In this document: in pieces, positions 23,953-33,621 of the stretch
Layout: every line of letters begins with the position of its first letter
How positions within the stretch are numbered: position 1 is the stretch's first letter
Source: Pseudomonadota bacterium
GTDB lineage: Bacteria; Pseudomonadota; Gammaproteobacteria; Acidiferrobacterales; Acidiferrobacteraceae
Assembly: GCA_021795715.1 (NCBI GenBank)
Contig: JAJYPD010000018.1
Coordinates: 1 to 33,621 of the forward strand
Direction: 5' to 3'
Length of the DNA stretch: 33,621 bases
Made by a program: the position numbers and the translations under genes
The notes under the pieces: model-generated
What the model saw: only the letters and a program-made list of their open reading frames with translations
The model's database searches: none
Told to the model about the DNA's origin: nothing

Positions 23953-25920
23953 ATGTCCGATCAGCCGCGCGACACAATCGAATCCCTGTTTCAGGAAAAG
24001 CGCATCTTCCCGCCGCCTGCCGGGTTCGCCGCCCAGGCACAGATCCAGAAGGCGGAATACGAACGGCTCATGACGTTGGCGCAGACCGACTACGAAGGCT
24101 TCTGGGCGGAACAGGCGCGCGCCGAACTGCAGTGGGTACAGCCGTTCACCCAGATCCTGAACGCCAGCAACGCCCCCCACTACCAGTGGTTCGAAGACGG
24201 CCTCCTCAATGTCTCGGCCAATTGCATCGACCGGCATCTGCCGGAACGGGCGGATCAGGCCGCCATCCTCTTCGAAGGGGAACCGGGTGATCTGCGCCGG
24301 ATCACATACGCGGAGCTCTTGGTGGAAGTCAGCCGCTTCGCCAATGCCCTGCGCAGCCGCGGCATCAAGAAGGGCGACCGCGTCGTCCTGTACATGCCGA
24401 TGGTGCCGGAAGCGGTGATCGCCATGCAGGCCTGCGCCCGCATCGGCGCCATCCATTCGGTTGTGTTCGGCGGGTTCTCGGGCGATTCCCTGCGCGATCG
24501 CATCATCGATGCCGAGGCGGCGGCGGTCGTGACCGCAGACGGGGGCCACCGGGGCGGCCGCGTCATCGAATTGAAGGCCGTCTGTGATCACATCATCGAC
24601 GACTGTCCGTCCGTGCACACCGTGTTCGTTTTGAAGCGCACCGGCCACAGCGTCCGCTGGAATCCCGCCCGCGACGTCTGGTGGCACGAAATCACCGCGC
24701 AAGTCAGCGCCGACTGCCCGCCTCTGGCGCTGGGCGCGGAACATCCGCTTTTCCTTCTCTACACCTCCGGGTCCACCGGCCGTCCCAAAGGCATCCAGCA
24801 CAGCAGCGCCGGCTACCTCCTCGGCACCATTCTGACCATGCGCTGGGTATTCGATATCCGTCCCGGCGATGTGTTCTGGTGCACGGCGGACGTCGGCTGG
24901 ATCACCGGCCACAGCTATGTCGCGTACGGGCCGCTCGCCGCCGGCACCACGTTGCTGATGTATGAAGGCGCCCCCATGATTCCCGACCCGGGCCGCTACT
25001 GGCAGATGTGCGAACGGCACAAGGTCAGTGTGTTCTACACGGCGCCGACCGCCATCCGGGCCCTGAAAAAGCAGGGCGACGAGTATCCCGCCCGTTACGA
25101 CTTGAGCGCGCTGCGCCTGCTGGGGAGCGTCGGCGAACCGATCAATCCCGAGGCGTGGATGTGGTACCACACCCACATCGGTCACGACCAATGCCCCATT
25201 GTGGATACGTGGTGGCAGACCGAAACGGGTATCCACATGATCGCGCCCGTACCCGGTGTGTCGACCCTAAAGCCCGGTTCCTGCGGCCGGCCGCTGCCAG
25301 GCATCATGGCCGACATCGTCGACAACCAGGGACATCCCGTCTGCGCCCCCGACCAGGGGGGCTTTCTCGTCATTACGCGCCCGTGGCCCTCGATGCTGCG
25401 CACGGTCTGGCGCAACCCCCAGCGCTATATCGATACGTACTGGAAAATGTTCGATAACCGCTACTACATAAGCGGCGACGGCGCGCGACGGGATGCCGAC
25501 GGCTATTACTGGGTGATGGGCCGCGTCGACGATGTTTTGAAAGTCTCCGGCCACCGCCTGGGCACAATGGAAATCGAATCGGCCCTGGTCGCCCATCCAC
25601 GCGTCGCCGAAGCGGCGGTGGTCGGGCGGCCGGACGAGCTGACCGGCGAGGCCATCTGCGCCTTCGTGGTGGCCCGCGGCGCGCGGCCCGTGGGCCCTGA
25701 CGCGCAGGCGCTGACGCAGGAGCTGCGCCAGTGGGTCGGCGAACACATCGGCCCCATCGCCAAGCCCGCCACCATCCGCTACGCAGACAACCTGCCCAAG
25801 ACCCGCTCTGGCAAGATCATGCGCCGGGTTTTGCGCGCCGTGGCGGCCGGCCATCCCGTCACCGAAGACACATCGACCCTCGAAAATCCCGACATCATCC
25901 GCCAGCTGCAAGGTGACTGA
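23953..25920 (+). CDS. acs: Acetyl-coenzyme A synthetase-like acyl-CoA ligase
   Basis: AMP-forming acyl-CoA synthetase that activates acetate, or another short acid, to the CoA thioester. The 655 residues have normal Acs length. The N-terminal ACS domain reads WFEDGLLNVSANCIDRHL. The P-loop is YTSGSTGRPKG (270-280). ADVGWITGHSY (312-322), GSVGEP (391-396) and VDTWWQTET (418-425) follow, and the regulatory and catalytic lysine K621 is in PKTRSGKIMRR. Deviations from textbook Acs: the usual HTTGGY after the P-loop is HSSAGY, TETGG is TETGI, and the pocket valine of GWVTG is Ile317. Acetate is likely, but the substrate range may differ. The ATG at 23953 follows a G-rich SD. Confidence 0.9.
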   Translation: MSDQPRDTIESLFQEKRIFPPPAGFAAQAQIQKAEYERLMTLAQTDYEGFWAEQARAELQWVQPFTQILNASNAPHYQWFEDGLLNVSANCIDRHLPERADQAAILFEGEPGDLRRITYAELLVEVSRFANALRSRGIKKGDRVVLYMPMVPEAVIAMQACARIGAIHSVVFGGFSGDSLRDRIIDAEAAAVVTADGGHRGGRVIELKAVCDHIIDDCPSVHTVFVLKRTGHSVRWNPARDVWWHEITAQVSADCPPLALGAEHPLFLLYTSGSTGRPKGIQHSSAGYLLGTILTMRWVFDIRPGDVFWCTADVGWITGHSYVAYGPLAAGTTLLMYEGAPMIPDPGRYWQMCERHKVSVFYTAPTAIRALKKQGDEYPARYDLSALRLLGSVGEPINPEAWMWYHTHIGHDQCPIVDTWWQTETGIHMIAPVPGVSTLKPGSCGRPLPGIMADIVDNQGHPVCAPDQGGFLVITRPWPSMLRTVWRNPQRYIDTYWKMFDNRYYISGDGARRDADGYYWVMGRVDDVLKVSGHRLGTMEIESALVAHPRVAEAAVVGRPDELTGEAICAFVVARGARPVGPDAQALTQELRQWVGEHIGPIAKPATIRYADNLPKTRSGKIMRRVLRAVAAGHPVTEDTSTLENPDIIRQLQGD

Positions 25921-26878
25921 GCCGGCTGTTTTGCCATTTTCGGCCCCGTGGTGGGCGCGCAGTCCGCATGTGCAGACGCTGTGGCCCCACCTGGTGCGGC
26001 GCGTGGACCGGCCGCCCCTGGTCCGGGAGCGCCTGACGCTGCCCGACGGCGACTTCATCGATTGCGACTGGCTTTGCGGCGGCCCCGACCAGGGACCGCT
26101 GCTGCTGATTCTGCACGGCCTCGAAGGATCATCGGATTCTGTGTACGTTCGCGGCCTGCTGCACGCCTGCCGGATGCGAAACTGGCGGGCGGTGGTCGCG
26201 CACTTCCGCGGCTGCTCCGGCGAACCCAACCGGCACGCGCGCAGCTACCACTGCGCGGTCACCGACGATCTCGAGGCCATCATCGGGCATCTGCGCCCGC
26301 GCACCGCCGCACTGTCTGTCGTCGGTTACTCGCTTGGCGGGGCGGTCTTGTTGAACTGGCTGGCCGAGCGCGGCGCGGGGGCGCCCGTGAAAGCGGCGGC
26401 CGCCGTATCCGTCCCTTATGACCTGCATTGCGCCGCCAAGCGGCTCGACCAGGGTTTCTCCCGGATATACCAGTATGGGCTGCTCCGCCAGGTGAAACGG
26501 TCGCTGCGCCGCAAGGTGGCCCGCTACGGCGTCCCGCAGGTGCCGCCCCTGTCGAAGCTGAGCACCTTCCGTCTTTTCGACGACGCGGTGACCGCACCTT
26601 TGCATGGATTTCGCGACGTCGACCACTACTATACGTTCGCAAGCCCGCTGCGAAAGCTGCACGCCATCCGCGTAACGACTTTGCTCGTGCACGCCGTGGA
26701 CGATCCGTTTGTGGGTCGCGAGTGCATACCCACGGCAGCGGATCTGGCAGCCTCGGTACGTCTTGAGACCGCCCCGCAGGGCGGCCACGTCGGCTTCGTC
26801 TACGGGCGCTACCCGTGGACCCCCCGCTACTGGCTCGACGAGCGGCTGACCGCCTTCTTCAGCGACGCCCTCGGTTAG
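25913..26878 (+). CDS. YheT family alpha/beta hydrolase
   Basis: This cytoplasmic alpha/beta-hydrolase belongs to the YheT/EMB8 group, whose substrates are largely unknown (esterase or lipase-like). The 321 residues start with the family segment WWARSPHVQTLWPHL (13-27). They carry an oxyanion-loop HGLEGSSDSVYVRGL, an HFRGCSGEPN segment, the nucleophile serine in GYSLGGAVLLNWL, the acid in HAVDDPF, and the histidine in GGHVGFV. Length is normal. The start is a GTG at 25913 overlapping the acs stop by 8 bases, so the two are probably coupled. Its TAG overlaps the convergent methyltransferase stop by 3 bases. Confidence 0.92.
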   Translation: MTEPAVLPFSAPWWARSPHVQTLWPHLVRRVDRPPLVRERLTLPDGDFIDCDWLCGGPDQGPLLLILHGLEGSSDSVYVRGLLHACRMRNWRAVVAHFRGCSGEPNRHARSYHCAVTDDLEAIIGHLRPRTAALSVVGYSLGGAVLLNWLAERGAGAPVKAAAAVSVPYDLHCAAKRLDQGFSRIYQYGLLRQVKRSLRRKVARYGVPQVPPLSKLSTFRLFDDAVTAPLHGFRDVDHYYTFASPLRKLHAIRVTTLLVHAVDDPFVGRECIPTAADLAASVRLETAPQGGHVGFVYGRYPWTPRYWLDERLTAFFSDALG

Positions 26879-27915
26879 AGCGGCGTCCCGGTCACCACCG
26901 CCTCGCGCCCGTCCAGGAACGAGTGGATGGTCGGCACCAGGCCGGCGTCCGTGAAGGCCCCGGCAATGTCGGCCGGCATCAGGAAGTGATTGCCCTGAAT
27001 ATGCTCGGTGAGATTCTGAAAGGCCATCATGCGATGGGTGGGCTGGCGCAGCAAATGGCGGTCATGCGGCCAGTGCGGCTCCCAGATGACCGCCGACCCC
27101 TTGGGCTTTAGGTGATTTTTGAGGATGGCAAATACCCGCGCCTTTTCGTCCCAGACATGATGCAGTGCCCGGTTCAATGCGATGATGTCTGCCTTTTCGT
27201 CGTTTTCAAAGCTGTAAATGTCGCCCGTGCGGAAATGGACGCGGTCGGCGACACCCAGCGCCTGGGCGCGCTTTGACGCCTGGCGGATGTTCTCCTCGAA
27301 CCCGTCCACACCAAGGCAGCGCAGTTGCGGAAAGCGGGCCGCCAGCCGCAACAGATACCAGCCGTTGCCGCAACCCAGGTCCACCGCCAGGCCGTGGCGC
27401 AAAGCCGCCTCCTCATACACCTTGAGACCCGGCATGATAGTCCTTTCGAACACCGGCCCAAACTGCGCCTCGAGCATCGGCCCAAACCAGGGCAGGATGC
27501 TCGCCCGTTCGGCCAACACCGCCTCGCCCGGCCGCTCGCCCGTCCGCATGAGCCCGGCCGCCCGTTCGGCCATGTGGGCGCTCAACACGTCCTGCACCGC
27601 AAAGGGCATCAGCGTCCCGGGCGCCTCTGGCAAAAAGGCGCGGCCAAGCGCGGTCAGACGAAAGCCCGCCTGGGCCTCATCGAGCAGCTCGAAGGCATAG
27701 GCGGCATCGCACCATCGCCGGACGTAACCCAAATCCCGCCCGGCAGCCGCCGCCAGCTCATCGGCCCCGGCGCCAGGCAACCGGTTCAGCTGCTCGAAAA
27801 GACCCTCGCTCACCCCGATGAACGCCACGGCCAGACGCACCGCGCCCTGCGCATCCCGCATGGCGAGCTCCCGCAGATCCTGCCCGACGGCCTGCGGTTT
27901 ATTCTCTTCGCCCAT
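26875..27915 (-). CDS. Class I SAM-dependent methyltransferase with N-terminal winged-helix-like domain
   Basis: The 346-residue protein has an N-terminal helical part (about 20-110, VSEGLFEQLNRLPGAGADELAAAAG) that looks like the winged-helix dimerisation domain of O-methyltransferases. A Rossmann methyltransferase domain follows, with motif I AVDLGCGNGWYLLRLA, the ribose-binding GVDGFEEN, HFRTGDIYSF, and a motif IV-type region ALNRALHHVWDE. The fold is clear, but the substrate is not. It is not UbiG, MenG or TehB. The ATG at 27915 has GAGGA 6 bases upstream; a start 11 codons earlier is less likely as it falls in the pnp terminator. It lies 42 bases beyond that terminator's T-run, so it depends on read-through or an unseen promoter. 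Confidence 0.85.
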   Translation of the reverse strand: MGEENKPQAVGQDLRELAMRDAQGAVRLAVAFIGVSEGLFEQLNRLPGAGADELAAAAGRDLGYVRRWCDAAYAFELLDEAQAGFRLTALGRAFLPEAPGTLMPFAVQDVLSAHMAERAAGLMRTGERPGEAVLAERASILPWFGPMLEAQFGPVFERTIMPGLKVYEEAALRHGLAVDLGCGNGWYLLRLAARFPQLRCLGVDGFEENIRQASKRAQALGVADRVHFRTGDIYSFENDEKADIIALNRALHHVWDEKARVFAILKNHLKPKGSAVIWEPHWPHDRHLLRQPTHRMMAFQNLTEHIQGNHFLMPADIAGAFTDAGLVPTIHSFLDGREAVVTGTPL

Positions 27916-27955
27916 AAGAAGTCCTCTCCCAAAGAAATCGACCTGCACAGAACGT

Positions 27956-27988
27956 AAAAAGGAGGACGGGTTGGTCCCGCCCTCCTTT
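27956..27988 (-). terminator. Rho-independent terminator after pnp
   Basis: On the minus strand an AAAGGAGG arm (27988-27981), one mismatch and CGGG pair with CCCG and CCTCCTTT (27970-27958) around a 5-base loop. The stem is followed by TTTTT (27960-27956). It lies 34 bases past the pnp stop and closes the infB-rbfA-truB-rpsO-pnp operon. Confidence 0.88.
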
Positions 27989-28021
27989 CGCGTACAAAAC
28001 AGCCAGAACCCCGGCCCCCGC

Positions 28022-30112
28022 TCAGCTGTCGGCGCTTTCGACGGCCTTCATGCTGAGACGGATCCGGCCCTGCTTGTCCACCTCAAGCACCTTCACGCGC
28101 ACGGTTTCTCCCTCGCTCAGCTTGTCGCTCACGTTCTCGACCCGCTCGTTGGAGATTTGGGAGATATGCACAAGCCCGTCCTTGCCCGGCAGGATGGTCA
28201 CGAACGCACCGAAATCCATGAGCTTGGCGACCTTGCCCTCATAGACCATGCCGACTTGCACCTCCGCCGTGATCTGCTCGATGCGCCGGCGCGCCTCCTG
28301 GCCCGCCGCGTTGTCCACCGAGGCGATCTTCACGGTGCCATCGTCATCAATGTCGATGGTCGCACCGGTCTCCTCGCAAAGGGCACGGATGGTCGCACCG
28401 CCCTTGCCGATGACATCCCGGATTTTCTCGGGATTGATATGGAAGGTGATGATGCGCGGCGCGTACTCCGACATCTCCTGACGCGGCGCACCGATCGCCT
28501 GGTTCATGATGCCGAGGATATGCAGGCGGCCCTCACGGGCCTGACGCAGCGCCACATCCATGATCTCGCGGTTGATACCTTCGATCTTGATGTCCATCTG
28601 CAGGGCCGTGACACCCTCCGTGGTGCCCGCCACCTTGAAATCCATGTCGCCCAGATGATCTTCGTCGCCCAGGATATCGGTCAGAACCGCAAACTTGTCG
28701 CCTTCCTTGATGAGCCCCATGGCGATGCCCGCCACCGGGGCCTTGATCTTCACGCCGGCATCCATGAGTGACAGACTGGTGCCGCATACCGTCGCCATCG
28801 AGCTCGAGCCGTTGGATTCGGTGATCTCGGAGACCACGCGCAGCACATAAGGAAAGTCGCTCAGATCCGGCAAAACCCCGGCGACCGCGCGCTTGGCGAG
28901 CCGCCCGTGACCGATTTCCCGCCGCTTCGGACTGCCGACCCGGCCCACTTCACCGACGGAAAACGGCGGGAAGTTGTAATGGAGCATGAAGGGTTCCTTG
29001 CGTTCCCCCTCGAGCGCGTCGATCAGCTGGGCGTCGCGCCCCGTGCCCAAGGTCGTGACGACCAGGGCCTGCGTCTCTCCGCGGGTAAAGAGGGCCGACC
29101 CGTGGGTCCGCGGCAAAATACCCGTCCGGATGGTGATCGGCCGCACCGTTTTCGTGTCGCGCCCGTCGATGCGCCGCTCGCCGCTCAGAATGCGTCCGCG
29201 GACGACGCGCTTCTCGAGATCGCCAAAGGCGGTCAACACCGTATCGGCCGAAGGCTTCGGCGCCTCACCGGCCAGTGCCGCCACCGCCTTGTCGCGCAAC
29301 TCCGCCACGCGATCCTGGCGCGGCAGCTTCTCACGGATCTGATAGGCCGCGGTGAGATCCACGCCGATCAGGCTGGCGAGTTCCGTCATGAGCGCGGTGT
29401 CCTTCGCCGGGGCCACCCAGTTCCAGGACGCCACTTGGGCCTCCTGCACCAGTCCGTCGATCGCCTTGATCACGGTTTGCATCTGTTCATGGCCGAACAA
29501 GACCGCGTTTAGCATCACATCCTCGGGCAGCACGCGCGCCTCGGATTCCACCATCAGCACCGCGTTGCGGGTTCCGGCGACGACGAGGTCGAGCTCGGAG
29601 CCGGTCAGTTCCTGGATCCCGGGATTTAGCAGAAACTGTCCGTCCCGATAGCCGACCCGCGCCGCGCCCAAGGGGCCACGGAACGGCATTCCAGACAGGG
29701 ACAAAGCCGCCGACGCGCCGATCATGGAGATGATGTCCGGATCGATGTCCGGATCAAGCGACATCACCGTCGCGATGACTTGCACTTCGTTGGTGAAACC
29801 TTTGGGGAACAGCGGGCGGATGGGGCGGTCGATGAGGCGCGAGGTGAGGATTTCCTTTTCGGAGGGCCGCCCTTCGCGCTTGAAGAATCCACCGGGAATG
29901 CGGCCGGCCGCATAGGTGCGCTCCTGATAATCGACGGTGAGCGGGAAGAAATCCCGGTCCGGCGCGCTCTGGCGCAGCCCGACCACGGTCACCTGTACGA
30001 CTGTGTCCCCCATGCTGGCCATGACGGCCGCCGTGGCCTGGCGGGCGATTTCCCCGGTTTCAATGGTCACCGTGTGCCGGCCATACGTGAATGTCTTTGT
30101 AATTTTTCCCAA
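28022..30112 (-). CDS. pnp: Polyribonucleotide nucleotidyltransferase (PNPase)
   Basis: PNPase is a phosphorolytic 3'-5' exoribonuclease and a member of the RNA degradosome. The 696 residues comprise two RNase PH-like domains (about 1-215 and 300-540) linked by a helical domain. A KH domain (about 550-610, with the GKGG loop in [12 protein letters not shown]) and a C-terminal S1 domain (about 618-690, with [22 protein letters not shown]) follow. The catalytic core includes the [18 protein letters not shown] aspartates. Its start appears to be TTG at 30112 with GAGGA 7 bases upstream; no in-frame ATG gives a better N-terminus ([10 protein letters not shown]). It follows rpsO after 38 bases, as in E. 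coli, where the rpsO-pnp transcript is processed by RNase III; no such hairpin is obvious here. Confidence 0.97.
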   Translation of the reverse strand: MGKITKTFTYGRHTVTIETGEIARQATAAVMASMGDTVVQVTVVGLRQSAPDRDFFPLTVDYQERTYAAGRIPGGFFKREGRPSEKEILTSRLIDRPIRPLFPKGFTNEVQVIATVMSLDPDIDPDIISMIGASAALSLSGMPFRGPLGAARVGYRDGQFLLNPGIQELTGSELDLVVAGTRNAVLMVESEARVLPEDVMLNAVLFGHEQMQTVIKAIDGLVQEAQVASWNWVAPAKDTALMTELASLIGVDLTAAYQIREKLPRQDRVAELRDKAVAALAGEAPKPSADTVLTAFGDLEKRVVRGRILSGERRIDGRDTKTVRPITIRTGILPRTHGSALFTRGETQALVVTTLGTGRDAQLIDALEGERKEPFMLHYNFPPFSVGEVGRVGSPKRREIGHGRLAKRAVAGVLPDLSDFPYVLRVVSEITESNGSSSMATVCGTSLSLMDAGVKIKAPVAGIAMGLIKEGDKFAVLTDILGDEDHLGDMDFKVAGTTEGVTALQMDIKIEGINREIMDVALRQAREGRLHILGIMNQAIGAPRQEMSEYAPRIITFHINPEKIRDVIGKGGATIRALCEETGATIDIDDDGTVKIASVDNAAGQEARRRIEQITAEVQVGMVYEGKVAKLMDFGAFVTILPGKDGLVHISQISNERVENVSDKLSEGETVRVKVLEVDKQGRIRLSMKAVESADS

Positions 30113-30150
30113 CGCGCTGTCCTCGGCTGTGTATCGGGATGATGAAGGTG

Positions 30151-30420
30151 TTATTTACGCAGCCCCAGGCGAGCCACCAGTTCGCGATACCGGTTGGCGT
30201 CGACGCGCTTTAGGTAGTCGAGCAGCTTGCGGCGCTTGCCGACCATCCTCAGCAGACCCTGCCGGGAGTGGTTATCCTTCTTGTGTACCTCGAAATGCCG
30301 AGACAGATCGTCGATATGGGCCGAAATCAGCGCCACCTGGACCTCGGGAGACCCCGTATCCGTATCGGACAGCTGAAACTCCTTGATGACCTGCCCTTTC
30401 TTTTCCGCCGTGAATGCCAT
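30151..30420 (-). CDS. rpsO: 30S ribosomal protein S15
   Basis: S15 is a primary 16S rRNA-binding protein of the small-subunit platform. The 89 residues equal the E. coli length. They show the family signature with [25 protein letters not shown] and the [15 protein letters not shown] segment (24-38). The frame extends to an ATG 6 codons upstream, but the ATG at 30420 gives the canonical MAFTAEKK start with AGAGGA close upstream. It has its own promoter in front (30466-30494) and is followed by pnp. Confidence 0.98.
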   Translation of the reverse strand: MAFTAEKKGQVIKEFQLSDTDTGSPEVQVALISAHIDDLSRHFEVHKKDNHSRQGLLRMVGKRRKLLDYLKRVDANRYRELVARLGLRK

Positions 30421-30465
30421 AAATCCTCTCGCCCTCAAAACAGTAACCGTGCCCGGGAAAACGCC

Positions 30466-30494
30466 ATTCTAACCGCCCCCGCCCCGCCGCTCAA
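30466..30494 (-). promoter_or_regulatory. Strong candidate sigma70 promoter for rpsO-pnp
   Basis: On the minus strand TTGAGC (complement of 30489-30494) and TAGAAT (complement of 30466-30471) are spaced by exactly 17 bases. The -35 box overlaps the truB stop codon and the spacer is almost pure G and C. This gives rpsO-pnp an internal promoter inside the infB operon, as in E. coli. The predicted leader is about 40 bases and reaches the AGAGGA SD. Confidence 0.75.
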
Positions 30495-31366
30495 CCTGAA
30501 CCCCCGGCAGACCACAGGCGCTTGGGTCGGATAGACCCATCCGCCGCAATGGTGCCCACCCCGAGAAACCGCCGATCCGCATCGTAAAGTCGTGCCAACC
30601 CGGGCGCCAGCGCCTCCATATGCACCGCCCGCCCCTTGCACACCGCGGCGGCCAGAAGCGGCGGCAGATCCACCGCCGGCAGGTGGCGCAGGGCCTCATC
30701 GCTTGGCACAAGCGGCGTCCGCTCGTTCACCTCCGCAAGCGCCACCGCCTGGTCGATGGTGAACCCGGCGACGGCAAGACGCTGGAGCGCCTTGACGTGT
30801 CCGCCGCACCCAAGCCGCGCACCGAGATCGTGCGCGAGGCTGCGCACATACACACCCTTGCCGCATGCCACATCGAGCGTGAGATCCGTCCCCTCGAGTG
30901 CCACGATGTCGATGCGATCGATGCGCACGCGCCGGGGCGGGGGGGTCTCCATGCCGCCCTTGCGGGCGCGCTCATAAAAACGCATTCCGTCTTTCCTGAT
31001 CGCCGAAAAGCGGGGCGGAACCTGTTCGATGTCACCCAGAAATTCCGGCAGCCACCGCGCCACCTGCGTGCGGTCGACCTGCACCGGCAGTTGCTGCGTG
31101 ATCTCGCCTTGCGCGTCATAAGTCGTCGTCGACACACCCAGACCGATGGTCACCTGGTAACGCTTGTCCGCCTCGAGTAAAAAGGGCGCCACTTTGGTGG
31201 CCTCCCCAAAACAGAGGACCAGTACGCCGGTCGCCAACGGATCCAGGGTGCCTGTATGCCCGCCTTTCAGGATCTGCAGCTGCCGTTTGGCCTGGCCCAA
31301 GGCCTGCGTGGATGTCAGCCCCGGTGGCTTGTCCAGGACGAGAAGGCCATCACGGCGAACCTTCAC
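30491..31366 (-). CDS. truB: tRNA pseudouridine(55) synthase
   Basis: TruB makes pseudouridine 55 in the T-loop of most tRNAs. The 291 residues carry the catalytic aspartate D42 in GGHTGTLDPLATGVL, the N-terminal LLVLDKPPGLTS, the RKDGMRFYERAR segment, CGKGVYVRSLAHDLG, and a C-terminal PUA-like region. The length is slightly below E. coli (314). Its ATG at 31366 overlaps the rbfA stop as ATGA. The infB-rbfA-truB-rpsO order is standard. Identification is firm. Confidence 0.97.
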   Translation of the reverse strand: MKVRRDGLLVLDKPPGLTSTQALGQAKRQLQILKGGHTGTLDPLATGVLVLCFGEATKVAPFLLEADKRYQVTIGLGVSTTTYDAQGEITQQLPVQVDRTQVARWLPEFLGDIEQVPPRFSAIRKDGMRFYERARKGGMETPPPRRVRIDRIDIVALEGTDLTLDVACGKGVYVRSLAHDLGARLGCGGHVKALQRLAVAGFTIDQAVALAEVNERTPLVPSDEALRHLPAVDLPPLLAAAVCKGRAVHMEALAPGLARLYDADRRFLGVGTIAADGSIRPKRLWSAGGSG

Positions 31367-31739
31367 GGCTCTCCACCGTCCTCGGCGCGCGCCTTCCGGA
31401 TCAAGGCGTCGATACGAAATCCCTGATCGACGGACGGATCGTAGGTGAACACGAGGTGCGGCGAGACGCGCAAAATGAGGCGCGCCGCGAGCTCGTGGCG
31501 CAAATGGCCGCTCGCCCGATTCAAGGCCTTCACTGCTTCGCGTGCCGCTTCCTCACCACGATGGTGCGTCACATAGACGCGCGCCTGCTTCAGGTCCGGA
31601 CTGACATCGACCTCGGTCAGGGTGGCTCCGGCCGCGCGCGGGTCGTTGATCGCAGTCAGGACGAGCGCCGCCATTTCCCGGCGAATAAGGGAGGCAACCC
31701 GGGCGGACCGCGCCGTCGGTGTCCCTGGGTGTTTCGTTC

Positions 31740-31743
<4 letters not shown>
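31363..31743 (-). CDS. rbfA: Ribosome-binding factor A
   Basis: RbfA is a KH-fold maturation factor for 30S subunits, needed for 16S 5'-end processing and cold adaptation. With the TTG at 31743 as start, the protein has 126 residues (E. coli 133). It shows [25 protein letters not shown] (family N-terminus), [18 protein letters not shown], and the C-terminal [22 protein letters not shown] with the typical R-x-x-P-x-L-x-F motif. The TTG overlaps the infB stop (TTTGA), an unusual coupling. The frame continues upstream inside infB but has no better start. No ATG exists before residue 26, inside the conserved helix, so a non-ATG start is needed. Confidence 0.93.

Positions 31744-33621
<1,878 letters not shown>

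Overview
This is a compact, GC-rich stretch of gammaproteobacterial chromosome, almost entirely core genes, with no tRNA, rRNA, insertion sequence, CRISPR array, phage or toxin-antitoxin signature. The gene order gyrA-serC-pheA-hisC-tyrA-aroA-cmk-rpsA-ihfB, the mtaD-ubiG-HAD phosphatase trio and infB-rbfA-truB-rpsO-pnp all match pseudomonad-type synteny. LPS heptose genes show a Gram-negative envelope. A CbbY-type phosphatase hints at a Calvin-cycle autotroph. Taken together this suggests a chemolithoautotrophic gammaproteobacterium, but the genus is inference.

Layout. (1) Positions 1-16984, all minus strand, read from high to low coordinates: mtnA, gyrA, serC, serA, pheA, hisC, tyrA, aroA, cmk, rpsA, ihfB, a terminator, then lapA, lapB, pyrF, hldE (kinase half only) and hldD (cut by the window edge). 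Many junctions overlap by 4-17 bases, so this is a mixed-function supraoperon joining serine, aromatic amino acid and histidine synthesis to DNA topology and translation, followed by an envelope module. (2) 17059-18623, plus strand: an orphan ABC-2 polysaccharide-type exporter (permease plus short ATPase). (3) 18624-21536, plus strand: a 224-base gap holding two tandem hairpins, then mtaD, ubiG and a MupP/Gph phosphatase. (4) 21521-22643, minus strand: queD and cbbY. (5) 22768-26878, plus strand: dksA, a dedA family gene, an acetyl-CoA synthetase-like gene and a yheT family hydrolase. (6) 26875-33621, minus strand, read from high to low: infB (cut by the window edge), rbfA, truB, rpsO, pnp, a terminator, then a SAM-dependent methyltransferase.

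How the genes fit together. mtnA and mtaD both act on methylthioadenosine-derived compounds and flank the inserted exporter. serA and serC give the first two steps of serine synthesis. aroA, pheA, tyrA and hisC cover the late aromatic pathway. lapA/lapB, hldE/hldD, the exporter and the possible MupP concern the envelope. infB, rbfA, truB, rpsO and pnp form the classic translation and RNA-processing operon. I found no convincing new multi-gene system. The best leads are the tandem hairpins before mtaD, the orphan exporter, a divergent Acs, serA inside the supraoperon, and iterated CCTTAAC motifs in the rpsA leader.
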